This document shows, one piece after another, positions 1 to 8,794 of a stretch of 64,000 bases of DNA. The translations under genes were made by a program, and so were the position numbers. The stretch is taken from NCBI RefSeq assembly GCF_015234275.1, contig NZ_JADGII010000001.1. The stretch is one strand, 5' to 3'. Each line of letters begins with the position of its first letter. Positions within the stretch are counted from its first letter, which is position 1. The notes beneath the pieces are model-generated. The model did not search any database. It had not been told where the DNA came from and was given only the letters and a program-made list of their open reading frames with translations. The DNA is from Prosthecochloris ethylica. GTDB taxonomy: Bacteria; Bacteroidota; Chlorobiia; Chlorobiales; Chlorobiaceae.

Positions 1-536
1 CTCTGACTGGTTTTTGACTGTCCGCGGATTACGCGAATTTTTGCGAATTGGTTGGTTGGTTTTTTTCGGTTTTGTGGCGGCTTGCGCCGGGCATGTTCGG
101 TGGTTGGCGGGGGTTCGTTGCGGGCGAGCGCCGCTCGCCCCTACGGCATTCACCATTTACCATTCACCGGTCACCATTTACGGATAACGATTCACGGATA
201 TTTGGCCTGTCTTCCGTAGGGGTCAGCGGCGCTGACCCGCGCGGGCGTGGGGTTGGCGACGGATTGCACGGATTGGCGCCTGCGACGCGGGGGGAATAAA
301 GAGACAAGAGACGAGAGGCGAGAGACAGGATGCGCCTGACGGCGCGGAGAACGGAGGCCGGAGACGGGAGACCGGGGCGCCTTCGGCGCAGTGACCGGTG
401 ACCAGTGACGAGAACAGGATGTTGGTGTTTTGTGGCGGCTTGCGCCGGGCATGTTCGGTGGTTGGCGGGGGTTCGTTGCGGGCGAGCGCCGCTCGCCCCT
501 ACGGCATTCACCATTTACCATTCACTATTCACGCTC
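1..536. repeat. Modular intergenic repeat, locus 1
   Basis: No gene is seen here. The stretch holds palindrome B (GGGCGAGC-GCC-GCTCGCCC) twice, at 122-140 and 480-498, and palindrome C (GGGTCAGC-GGC-GCTGACCC) at 220-238. A block of about 97 bp recurs almost exactly (71-167 and 429-525, offset 358). Between the palindromes lie degenerate 7-bp tandem blocks: a TTCACCA-like family (143-181), a GAGACGA-like family (about 300-330), a GGAGACC-like family (about 346-377) and a GTGACCG-like family (about 390-417), plus small GC hairpins such as GCGCCTGACGGCGC near 332. The repeat ends about 12 bp from the rel stop codon. Short ORFs here change frame with the repeat and look like artefacts. Confidence 0.85.
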
Positions 537-2735
537 TCAGTTGCTCAGCCTCTCGACGGAGAAGACTCCCTGTACTTTGCGGATTTTGTCCATGAGGGAC
601 TGGAGCTTGCTGATGTTGCGGACGTAGATCATGACGGTTCCGATAAACATGCCGTCACGGGCATTGAGCGACATGCTCCGGATGTCGGTATCGAAGCGTG
701 AAATCACACCGGTGATCTGGTTGGTGATGCCGATGCGATCTTCTCCGATCACCTTGATGCCGGCAAGGAACTGGGTCTCGACCTTGCGGTTCCAGGAGAC
801 ACTGACGACACGTTCGCTCTTGAGCAGGCTTTCGTTGGTGACATTGACACAGTTCTTGCGGTGAATCTTGACCACGCCTTCCTTGGTGACAAACCCGATG
901 ATATCGTCTCCCGGAACCGGCTTGCAGCATTTGGCATAGGAGTACGCAATATTGGGCAGTCCCTGGATGGTGACTTCATCGCGTTTGCCGCGCTTTTTGT
1001 CTTCTTCGGGAAGCTGGCGGGCAGCTTCGGCATACTCGTCGTATTCCGCCACCCGGTCTGAAGGCAGGATTTCCGGCTGCTGACGGTTTTCTTCTACAAA
1101 GCTCTTGAGAACTTTTTCACCGTCGATCTGCTGGTTGGCGAGCGCACTGAAAAAATCGGCCGGAGTCTTGATGCCGTACTTGCGAACCTGCCGGATGATA
1201 TCGTTGTCTGACAGGAGTTTTTTTGTGCCGGACACCATTTTATCCCAGATATTGCGCCCCTGCTCGATCTGGCGACGACGCTCCTCGTTGATCGCCGAGC
1301 GTATCTTGAGGCGTGCCCGGTGCGTTACGACGAACTTGAGCCAGTCCGCCTTGGGTTTCTGGTTTTTGGACGTGATGATTTCGACACGATCTCCCGAACG
1401 GAGTTCGGAGTTGAGCCTCACGATCTTGCCATTGACCTTCGCCCCGATGCAGCCGTTGCCGATTTCTGTATGAATGGCGTAGGCAAAATCGATCGGGGTT
1501 GCTCCGGCGGGCAGGGTTTTCATATCCCCTTTGGGGGTAAAGATATAGATTTCGTCGTGGTACAGGTTGAGCTTGAACCCTTCCATGAACGATGCTGCCG
1601 AATCGGCATCGTTTATGAGTTCACGAGCCCAGCGAAGAAAGGTATCGATGGTTGCGTCGTCACGTGACACCTTTTCCTTGTAGCGCCAGTGGGCGGCCAC
1701 ACCGAACTCGGCGAATTCATGCATCCTCCTGGTCCTGATCTGCACTTCGACCACACGCCCGCGGGGACCGAGAACAGCTGAATGCAGGGACTGGTAGCCG
1801 TTGTGCTTGGGAATGGAGATGTAGTCCTTGAAGTGCTGCGGCAGGGGCGGAAATTTCTGGGTAATGAAACCGTAAGCGGCAAAACAGTCGGAAATCCGTT
1901 CGGTGTCGATAATGATACGGATACCGTAGAGATCGTGAATATCCTCGAAACGCTTGTTCTTTGCCCGCATCTTGTTGTAGATGGAGAACAGGTGCTTGGC
2001 GCGCCCCTGCACCTGGAGCTTGAAGCCCTGTTTTTCCAGATCGTCCTTGATGGGAACGATCATCTTGTCGAGGTACGCGATGCGCTCTCCCCTGCTGAGC
2101 CGCACTTTTTGCTGGATCAGTTCGAACATCTCGGGATCGATGTACTTGAAGGCGAGATTTTCGAGTTCGACTTTCATCTTGCCGAGGCCGAACCTGTGCG
2201 CGAGCGGAGCGTAGATATCGCGGGTCTCGAGAGCGATCTTGAGCCGGCGATGTTCAGGCAGTGCGTCGAGGGTTCGCATATTGTGCAGCCGGTCGCAGAA
2301 CTTGAGCAGGATCACACGGATATCCTTGACCATGGAGAGCAGCATCTTGCGGAACCCTTCCGCCTGCGTAATCTCGCGGTTGATCATGATGCCGGAGATC
2401 TTGGTCAGGCCTTCGACGATATCGGCAACTTCAGATCCGAGCTCTGCGACGAGGTCTTCGTAGGTGTATTCACTGTCTTCGATCACATCATGCAGAAGTG
2501 CTGCAGCGACAGAAACGCCGTCAAGCGGAAGTTCTGTCAGCATGATCCTGGCGACCTCGACCGGATGGTGAAAAAACGGCTCCCCTGAAGCGCGCTTTTC
2601 TCCTTCGTGTGCCCTGTAGCACATGAAGAACGCTCTCTGTATCAGGGATTCATCGAAATTTTTCAGGTTCGCACGAGCGAGCCGTAAAATATCGTTGAGC
2701 TTTTCATATTGATCTTTATTGATCTGTGCCAGCAT
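537..2735 (-). CDS. rel: Bifunctional (p)ppGpp synthetase/hydrolase (RelA/SpoT family)
   Basis: Full-length Rel protein (732 aa) that makes and degrades the alarmone (p)ppGpp in the stringent response. An N-terminal HD hydrolase domain is intact (HH at about residues 56-57 and the HDVIED motif near 82-87), so hydrolysis is expected. The synthetase domain follows, with GRAKHLFSIYNKM, HNGYQS and the catalytic Glu in VEVQIRT. The loop that distinguishes synthetase-only RelA (acidic ExDD) from bifunctional enzymes (basic RxKD) reads HFKD here, that is the bifunctional class with His for Arg. TGS (from about residue 390), a linker carrying a conserved Cys pair (KCCKPVPGD) and a C-terminal ACT domain complete the usual layout. 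The ATG start gives the family's N-terminus. It lies 35 bp downstream of uvrB on the same strand, so co-transcription is likely. Confidence 0.96.
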   Translation of the reverse strand: MLAQINKDQYEKLNDILRLARANLKNFDESLIQRAFFMCYRAHEGEKRASGEPFFHHPVEVARIMLTELPLDGVSVAAALLHDVIEDSEYTYEDLVAELGSEVADIVEGLTKISGIMINREITQAEGFRKMLLSMVKDIRVILLKFCDRLHNMRTLDALPEHRRLKIALETRDIYAPLAHRFGLGKMKVELENLAFKYIDPEMFELIQQKVRLSRGERIAYLDKMIVPIKDDLEKQGFKLQVQGRAKHLFSIYNKMRAKNKRFEDIHDLYGIRIIIDTERISDCFAAYGFITQKFPPLPQHFKDYISIPKHNGYQSLHSAVLGPRGRVVEVQIRTRRMHEFAEFGVAAHWRYKEKVSRDDATIDTFLRWARELINDADSAASFMEGFKLNLYHDEIYIFTPKGDMKTLPAGATPIDFAYAIHTEIGNGCIGAKVNGKIVRLNSELRSGDRVEIITSKNQKPKADWLKFVVTHRARLKIRSAINEERRRQIEQGRNIWDKMVSGTKKLLSDNDIIRQVRKYGIKTPADFFSALANQQIDGEKVLKSFVEENRQQPEILPSDRVAEYDEYAEAARQLPEEDKKRGKRDEVTIQGLPNIAYSYAKCCKPVPGDDIIGFVTKEGVVKIHRKNCVNVTNESLLKSERVVSVSWNRKVETQFLAGIKVIGEDRIGITNQITGVISRFDTDIRSMSLNARDGMFIGTVMIYVRNISKLQSLMDKIRKVQGVFSVERLSN

Positions 2736-2770
2736 ACCGTATCATTACTCCGGTCAAGTGTGAATAAAAA

Positions 2771-4822
2771 TCAAGCGTCACCGTACCGTTCCGCCGCCTG
2801 TTCGAGCCTGGTGATTTCGTCACGCAGCCACGCTGCTTTCTCGTATTCCATGCTTTCAGCGGCAACCTGCATCTCGGAACGCAGCTCGTCGGCCATGGAC
2901 TGCAATTCAGCGGGAGTCATTGTTTTTATAACGTTTTCAAGCACACGATCGTTCTTCTGCTGCAGCCCGAGGCGACGACGCCTGAAACGGGCTTCTGCGT
3001 CGGCGACACTGGTCGTATTGAGAACCTGGTCGACGGACTTGACAATCGATCGGGGCGTTATGCCATGCTTCTCGTTAAATGCCTGCTGAACGCTGCGCCG
3101 CCGCTCTGTTTCATCGATCACTTCACGCATGGACGGCGTAATACGGTCTGCATAAAATACAACTCGTCCCTCAACATTCCTTGCGGCCCTGCCGGCAATC
3201 TGCATCAGGGAACGGGCATCACGCAGAAAGCCCTGCTTGTCGGCATCGAGAATCGCCACCAGTGAGACTTCAGGCAGGTCGAGCCCTTCACGCAGCAGAT
3301 TGACGCCGACCAGGACGTCGACATCACCGGCCCTCAGCTCCCGAAGGATCTGCATCCGCTCGAGACTCTTGATTTCGGAATGCAGGTAGCGGGAGCGCAC
3401 ACCGGCCCTGCGAAGGAAGTCGTGCAGGTCCTCGCTCATTTTCTTGGTGATGGTCATCACCAGGCACTTGAAACCTCCGGCGGTGTGACGGCGGATCTCT
3501 TCGAGCAGGTTGTCGATCTGGCCGTTGACCGGACGGACATCGATCTCGGGATCGAGCAGGCCTGTCGGTCGGACCAGCTGCTCGACAACCGCTCCCCCCG
3601 TCCGCTCGAGTTCGTAATCGCCGGGGGTCGCGCTGACACAGATCATCTGGGGAACAATCGCCTCGAACTCCTCGAAGCGCAGGGGACGGTTGTCGAGTGC
3701 CGATGGAAGTCGAAACCCGTGCTCGACAAGAATGCGTTTACGTGAACGGTCCCCGGCATACATACCGCGAATCTGCGGCAGGGAGACATGCGACTCGTCG
3801 ACAATCACGAGATAGTCATCCGGAAAGTAGTCGAGCAGGCAGTAGGGGCGCTCCCCTTCTTTGCGTCCCGAAAGATGGCGGGAATAGTTTTCGATACCTG
3901 AACAGTAGCCGAGTTCCTTCATCATCTCGAGATCGTATCGGGTCCGCTCTTCGAGACGGCGGGCCTCGACCAGCCTGTTCTCGGCACGAAACTGGTTGAG
4001 CCGGCCGGCAAGCTCGTTTTCTATGGCTTTCATGGCCAGCTGCATTTTTTCTTTTTCGGCAACGAACTGCCGGGCGGGATAGATGAACGCATACTCCTGC
4101 TCTTCGATAATTTCACCGGTTCGGTGGTCGAACAGCTGCAGCCGGTCGATTTCGCTTCCGAAAAACTCGACACGAAGGGCGTCCTCCTCGTGTGCGGGAA
4201 CCAGGTCGATCACGTCACCCCGGACCCTGAATTTTCCTGACCCGAGATCGACATCGTCACGCACGAAATGCAGATCGACAAGACGCTCGAGAAATGCCTC
4301 CCGCTCCATTTCCATTCCCTGGCGAAGTTCGAATATCTGGGCCATCCAGTCTTCAGGGGAACCGAGGCCGTAAATGCAGCTGACCGAACTGACCACCACC
4401 ACGTCTTTACGGCCTGACAGCAGAGCGCTTGTCGCTCTGAGGCGGAGCCGTTCGATTTCGTCGTTGATCCTCAGGTCCTTGGCAATATACTTGTCCATGG
4501 AAGGGATATAGGCTTCCGGCTGGTAAAAGTCGTAGTAGCTGATGAAATACTCGACCGCATTGTGCGGAAAAAACTGCTTCAACTCGCCATACAGCTGTGC
4601 CGCGAGAGTCTTGTTATGGCTGATGACCAGGACCGGCTTCGATGCGCGGGCAATGACATTCGACATGGTAAACGTCTTGCCGGAACCGGTCACACCGAGA
4701 AGGGTCTGGCAATCGTCACCCCTCCTGACGCCTTCTGCCAGGGCTGCGATAGCTGTCGGCTGGTCCCCCATCGGTTCGTAACTGCTCACCAGCCGGTAGA
4801 TCTCTTCAGGTGCATTCATCAT
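2771..4822 (-). CDS. uvrB: Excinuclease ABC subunit B
   Basis: UvrB, the damage-verifying helicase-like subunit of nucleotide excision repair. It is loaded by UvrA and recruits UvrC. At 683 aa it is the normal length. Visible motifs are Walker A GVTGSGKT (about residues 43-50), the beta-hairpin region YYDFYQPEAYIP that inserts between DNA strands, the DESH box (Walker B), SATPGDYE (motif III), REGLDLPEVSLV and QIAGRAARN (motifs V-VI), and a C-terminal UVR domain (EYEKAAWLRDEI) that binds UvrC. The start is ATG-ATG. It precedes rel on the minus strand with a 35-bp gap. Its upstream region is occupied by the tandem modular repeat, so its promoter must lie within or very close to that array. Confidence 0.98.
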   Translation of the reverse strand: MMNAPEEIYRLVSSYEPMGDQPTAIAALAEGVRRGDDCQTLLGVTGSGKTFTMSNVIARASKPVLVISHNKTLAAQLYGELKQFFPHNAVEYFISYYDFYQPEAYIPSMDKYIAKDLRINDEIERLRLRATSALLSGRKDVVVVSSVSCIYGLGSPEDWMAQIFELRQGMEMEREAFLERLVDLHFVRDDVDLGSGKFRVRGDVIDLVPAHEEDALRVEFFGSEIDRLQLFDHRTGEIIEEQEYAFIYPARQFVAEKEKMQLAMKAIENELAGRLNQFRAENRLVEARRLEERTRYDLEMMKELGYCSGIENYSRHLSGRKEGERPYCLLDYFPDDYLVIVDESHVSLPQIRGMYAGDRSRKRILVEHGFRLPSALDNRPLRFEEFEAIVPQMICVSATPGDYELERTGGAVVEQLVRPTGLLDPEIDVRPVNGQIDNLLEEIRRHTAGGFKCLVMTITKKMSEDLHDFLRRAGVRSRYLHSEIKSLERMQILRELRAGDVDVLVGVNLLREGLDLPEVSLVAILDADKQGFLRDARSLMQIAGRAARNVEGRVVFYADRITPSMREVIDETERRRSVQQAFNEKHGITPRSIVKSVDQVLNTTSVADAEARFRRRRLGLQQKNDRVLENVIKTMTPAELQSMADELRSEMQVAAESMEYEKAAWLRDEITRLEQAAERYGDA

Positions 4823-4825
4823 TGA

Positions 4826-5680
4826 ATCGTTAATCGTTAATCAGGTACATATCCGTGAATGGTGAATAGTGAATGGTAAATGGTGAATGGTGTAGGGGCG
4901 AGCGGCGCTCGCCCGCACCAAACCCCCGCCAACCGACGAACCATCCCCTGCATCTGCAGCCACTCAACACATCATCCCATATTTTCTCGTCACTGGTCAC
5001 TCGTAACAGCGCCGTCAGGCGCTCCCGTCTCTTGCCTCTCGTCTCTTGTCTCTTTATTTCCCCCCGCGCCACAGGCGCATCCAGCCTCCTGTCTTTTTTC
5101 CACGATCGCCCGGGTCAGCGCCGCTGACCCCTACGGAATGACAAGGTACATATCCGTAAATGGTGAATAGTGAATGGTAAATGGTGAATGGTGTAGGGGC
5201 GAGCGACGCTCGCCCGCACCAAACCCCCGCCAACCGACGAACCATCCCGACACCTGCCACCACAACACATCATTCCATATTTTCCGGTCACTCGTCACTC
5301 GTCACCGGTCACTGCGCCGTCAGGCGCTCCCGTCTCTCGCCTCTCGTCTCTTGTCTCTTTATTTCCCCCCGCGCCACAGGCGCATCCAGCCTCCTGTCTT
5401 TTTTCCACGATCGCTCGGGTCAGCGCCGCTGACCCCTACGGAATGACAAGGTACATATCCGTGAATGGTGACCGGTGAATGGTGAATGGTGTAGGGGCGA
5501 GCGGCGCTCGCCCGCAACAAACCCCAGCCAACCGACGAACCATCCCGACACCTGCCACCACAACACATCATTCCATATTTTCTCGTCACTGGTCACTCGT
5601 CACTCGTCACGGCGCCGTCAGGCGCTCCCGTCTCCGGTCATCCGTTCTCCCGGCGCGAAGCGCCACAGGCACCAGCGCTA
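4826..5680. repeat. Modular intergenic repeat, locus 2: three tandem ~303-bp units
   Basis: The divergent uvrB/M16 intergenic region (4823-5791) contains no gene. From 4846 a unit beginning TACATATCCGTGAATGG repeats at 5147 and 5452 (periods 301 and 305 bp); the third unit is truncated. Order within a unit: TGAATGG-like heptads; palindrome B (4896-4914, 5197-5215, 5495-5513); a CCCCCGCCAACCGACG spacer; GTCACTC-like heptads; a GCGCC-GTCA-GGCGC hairpin; GTCTCTT-like heptads; a GCGCC-ACA-GGCGC hairpin; then palindrome C (5112-5130, 5417-5435; missing after unit 3). A further heptad block, AATCGTT-like, lies at 4826-4843. Unit 2 has GAC rather than GGC in the palindrome B loop while both arms are kept. 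Orientation is opposite to loci 1 and 3. Confidence 0.9.
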
Positions 5681-5791
5681 CTTAAAACTATTAATACCAT
5701 TTGTTAGTTCTTTGTCAAGATTGTAACATGACAGGGCTGTGAGCTGCAGCCGTTTCATGCGTGCTTCAGCCTTTCATTCTGCTTGACCATC

Positions 5792-8752
5792 ATGACCATG
5801 CATCAGTTTGTCAAACCCGGATACCGTCGTGCTGCAGGGTGGCTGCAGTGCCTGTCTGTGATGCTGGTGTTTTTGTTTTTGTCAATCTCCTGTAAACCTG
5901 TGAACTCTGTGAACGAATACAAGTATACGACAATCGAGGGAGATCCTCTCAACACAAGAATCTATCGTCTGGATAACGGCCTGACGGTGTATATGAGCCC
6001 GAACGGCAATGAACCGAGAATCTACACGTCCATCGCTGTGCGGGCAGGAAGCAAAAACGACCCTGCAGAAACCACGGGTCTTGCGCACTATCTCGAACAC
6101 ATGCTGTTCAAGGGAACGGATTCCATCGGCTCGCTGGACTACGAACGCGAAAAAGTCGAACTGCAGAAAATCATCGATCTCTACGAGGCCTACCGTTCCA
6201 CGGATGATCCGGACAAACGCGCCGATATCTATCGCCAGATTGACAGTGTATCGAATATCGCCGCGCAATACACGATCCCGAACGAGTATGACAAACTGCT
6301 GAATTCAATCGGCGCACGAGGGACCAACGCGTATACCTGGGTCGAACAGACCGTCTATATCAACGACATTCCGGCCAACCAGCTGGAACGCTGGCTGACG
6401 ATCGAAGCTGAACGGTTCCGCAAACCGGTCATGCGGCTCTTCCATACGGAACTGGAAACGGTTTACGAGGAAAAGAACATGACACTGGACAGTGACAGCC
6501 GAAAAATCTGGGAAAGCCTCTTCAAAGGCCTGTTCCGGAAGCACACCTATGGCACACAGACTACGATCGGCGAAGCCGAGCACCTGAAAAACCCGTCGAT
6601 CAGGAACGTGATCGATTACTACCATACCTGGTACGTCCCCAACAATATGGCGATCTGCCTGGCGGGTGATTTCGATCCGGATGAAACCATCCGCATGATT
6701 GACAAGAAGTTTTCCGTCCTCGAACCGAAAGAAGTACCTGAATTCGTTCCTCCTGTGGAAGAACCCATCGAGAAACCGGTAGAGGCCCATGTCTACGGCC
6801 CGGAATCGGAGGAACTGGTGATCGGGTTCCGCTTCAAGGGTGCACAGAGCAGCGATGCGGACTATCTGGCACTGATCGACAAGATCCTCTACAATCAGAC
6901 CGCCGGGCTGATCGACCTGAACCTGAACCAGAAGCAGAGCGTTCTGGAAGCGGCGTCCATGGCTATCCCGATGAAGGATTACTCGACACATATCCTCAAC
7001 GCCAAACCACGAGAGGGACAGACACTGGACGATGTCCGCTCGCTCCTGCTCGAACAGATCGAACTGGTCAGGAACGGGGAGTTCCCCGAATGGTTGCTCG
7101 ATGCGGTGATCAACGACCTGAAAATCGAGGAGCTGAAAACGTGGGAGTCGAACCGCGGCCGCGCCGAGGGCTACGTCGATGCATTTATTCTGGGACTTGA
7201 CTGGCATGATGTCGCGGACCGCATCGAACGACTTTCGAAGATCACCCGTGACGATATCGCCGCCTTTGCGCGCGACCATTACGTGGACAACTACGTCGCG
7301 GTCTACAAGCACCACGGCAAGGACAAGGAGAGCCCGAAGATCGCCAAGCCGCCCATTACACCGCTGACGGTCAACCGCAATCGCTCATCGCTGTTTGCGA
7401 AACGGGTGCTCTCCATACAACCGGAACGTATCGAACCGGAATTCATCGATTTTGACCGCGATATCCGTCACCACCAGGTAACGGACGATATTTCACTGTA
7501 CTCGGTCGATAACGGCGAAAACGACCTGTTTTCGCTGTACTATGTGTTCGATATCGGCACCAATCACAGCCGCAAGCTGGATACAGCACTGGATTACCTG
7601 ACCTACCTCGGTACCCCGAAGCACAATCCGGCAGAGTTCAACCAGGCACTGTACCGGATCGGGGCCAGTTTTTCGGTCTTTACCGCGGACGACCACCTGT
7701 ATATCAAGCTCTCAGGCCTGCAGGAACATTTCAGTGACGCGGTCTCGCTGCTGGAAGACCTGCTCGTGAACGCGCAACCGGATCATGAGGCACTCGAAAA
7801 GCTCAAACAGGGAATCCTCAAGGAACGTGCGGACGACAAGCTGTCGAAACGCAAGATCCTGTTCCAGGCAATGGGCAGCTACGCGAAGTACGGTCCTCTG
7901 TCTCCGTTCACCAATGTCATGAGCAACGGGGAGCTCAGGGAAGTGACTCCGAAAGAGCTGCTCGGGGAGGTCGAAAACCTGATGCGCTACAAACACCGGG
8001 TGCTGTACTACGGTCCATCGGAGCCCCAGGACCTTGCCACGGAACTTCGCGGACTTGACCATATGCAGTCAGCCCTCCTGCCGACGCCCCAGGAAACCGT
8101 GTTCGAGGAGATCGCACCGGAAGAGAACAGGGTATACGTGGTTGATTACGACATGACCCAGGCGGAACTGCTGATGCTGTCACGAGATGGCGGGTACAAT
8201 CCTTCAGAGGTTCCTCTCATCACGCTGTTCAACGACTACTACGGTGGCGGCATGTCGTCGGTGGTGTTCCAGGAACTCCGTGAAGCCAAGGCGCTGGCAT
8301 ACTCGGTATTTTCGGTCTACCGGCTCCCGAAGGACAAGGATGAACACAACTATATTTTCACCTATATCGGGACACAGGCCGACAAGCTTCCCGAAGCGCT
8401 CAACGGCATCGGAGAACTCATGACGACCCTGCCGGAGTCACCGGAACTCTTCGAGTCGGCAAAAAAAGGCATCAGGGAAAAAATCCGTACGGAACGCATC
8501 AGGCGGGAAAAAATTCTCTTTACACGGGAAGAAGCCCGCAAACTCGGAATCGATCACGATATCCGACGCGACATCTATAACAAGGTGGATGACTTCAGTT
8601 TTGCCGATATCGAACAGTTCCATCACGAACGGTTCAGGGACCGACAGGGGATCATGATGGTACTCGGAAGCCGCAGGAACCTCGATATGGACACGCTCAA
8701 ATCGTACGGCAAGGTCGAAGTCCTGACACTCGAGGAGATTTTCGGATATTGA
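5792..8752 (+). CDS. M16 family zinc metallopeptidase (insulinase/pitrilysin-like), probable lipoprotein
   Basis: A large M16 protease (about 986 aa) with two homologous halves, as in pitrilysin and PqqL. The first half has the inverted zinc motif HYLEH (HxxEH, residues about 99-103), a third ligand Glu expected within the ETVYEE stretch near 221-227, and the NAYTW segment typical of the family. The second half has the family fold signatures (GGGMSSVVFQELRE) but no HxxEH, so it is probably the non-catalytic half. The N-terminus is a hydrophobic signal ending in LSISC, an imperfect lipobox, which suggests a lipid-anchored periplasmic or outer-membrane enzyme. The reading frame opens at TTG 5783; I prefer the ATG at 5792, although ATG 5798 is also possible. 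Substrate unknown. Confidence 0.9.
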   Translation: MTMHQFVKPGYRRAAGWLQCLSVMLVFLFLSISCKPVNSVNEYKYTTIEGDPLNTRIYRLDNGLTVYMSPNGNEPRIYTSIAVRAGSKNDPAETTGLAHYLEHMLFKGTDSIGSLDYEREKVELQKIIDLYEAYRSTDDPDKRADIYRQIDSVSNIAAQYTIPNEYDKLLNSIGARGTNAYTWVEQTVYINDIPANQLERWLTIEAERFRKPVMRLFHTELETVYEEKNMTLDSDSRKIWESLFKGLFRKHTYGTQTTIGEAEHLKNPSIRNVIDYYHTWYVPNNMAICLAGDFDPDETIRMIDKKFSVLEPKEVPEFVPPVEEPIEKPVEAHVYGPESEELVIGFRFKGAQSSDADYLALIDKILYNQTAGLIDLNLNQKQSVLEAASMAIPMKDYSTHILNAKPREGQTLDDVRSLLLEQIELVRNGEFPEWLLDAVINDLKIEELKTWESNRGRAEGYVDAFILGLDWHDVADRIERLSKITRDDIAAFARDHYVDNYVAVYKHHGKDKESPKIAKPPITPLTVNRNRSSLFAKRVLSIQPERIEPEFIDFDRDIRHHQVTDDISLYSVDNGENDLFSLYYVFDIGTNHSRKLDTALDYLTYLGTPKHNPAEFNQALYRIGASFSVFTADDHLYIKLSGLQEHFSDAVSLLEDLLVNAQPDHEALEKLKQGILKERADDKLSKRKILFQAMGSYAKYGPLSPFTNVMSNGELREVTPKELLGEVENLMRYKHRVLYYGPSEPQDLATELRGLDHMQSALLPTPQETVFEEIAPEENRVYVVDYDMTQAELLMLSRDGGYNPSEVPLITLFNDYYGGGMSSVVFQELREAKALAYSVFSVYRLPKDKDEHNYIFTYIGTQADKLPEALNGIGELMTTLPESPELFESAKKGIREKIRTERIRREKILFTREEARKLGIDHDIRRDIYNKVDDFSFADIEQFHHERFRDRQGIMMVLGSRRNLDMDTLKSYGKVEVLTLEEIFGY

Positions 8753-8794
8753 CGCATCAACCAATCAACATATCAACAATAACAATTCTCTATC
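8753..8794. repeat. Octad AATCAAC-type tandem repeat upstream of the SPFH gene
   Basis: The motif ATCAAC recurs at exact 8-bp spacing three times just after the M16 stop codon, in the 42-bp gap before the SPFH gene. A similar 8-bp-spaced ATCAAC run occurs at 9823-9845 before lptF/G. The gap contains no obvious Shine-Dalgarno sequence. Confidence 0.5.

Noticed and set aside
4846..5680. CRISPR array
   Set aside because: The repeating unit is about 300 bp with internal heptads and palindromes, not 25-40 bp repeats with unique spacers, and no cas genes are near.
4826..5680. Insertion sequence
   Set aside because: No transposase ORF and no terminal inverted repeats bounding a coding unit; a non-autonomous element mobilised in trans remains possible.
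4830..5726. Many small ORFs rich in Arg, Ser, Pro and His in the repeat loci (also at 48-701 and 23488-23829)
   Set aside because: The same peptides recur in several frames and both strands because the DNA is repeated; no ribosome-binding sites and no protein-like conservation.
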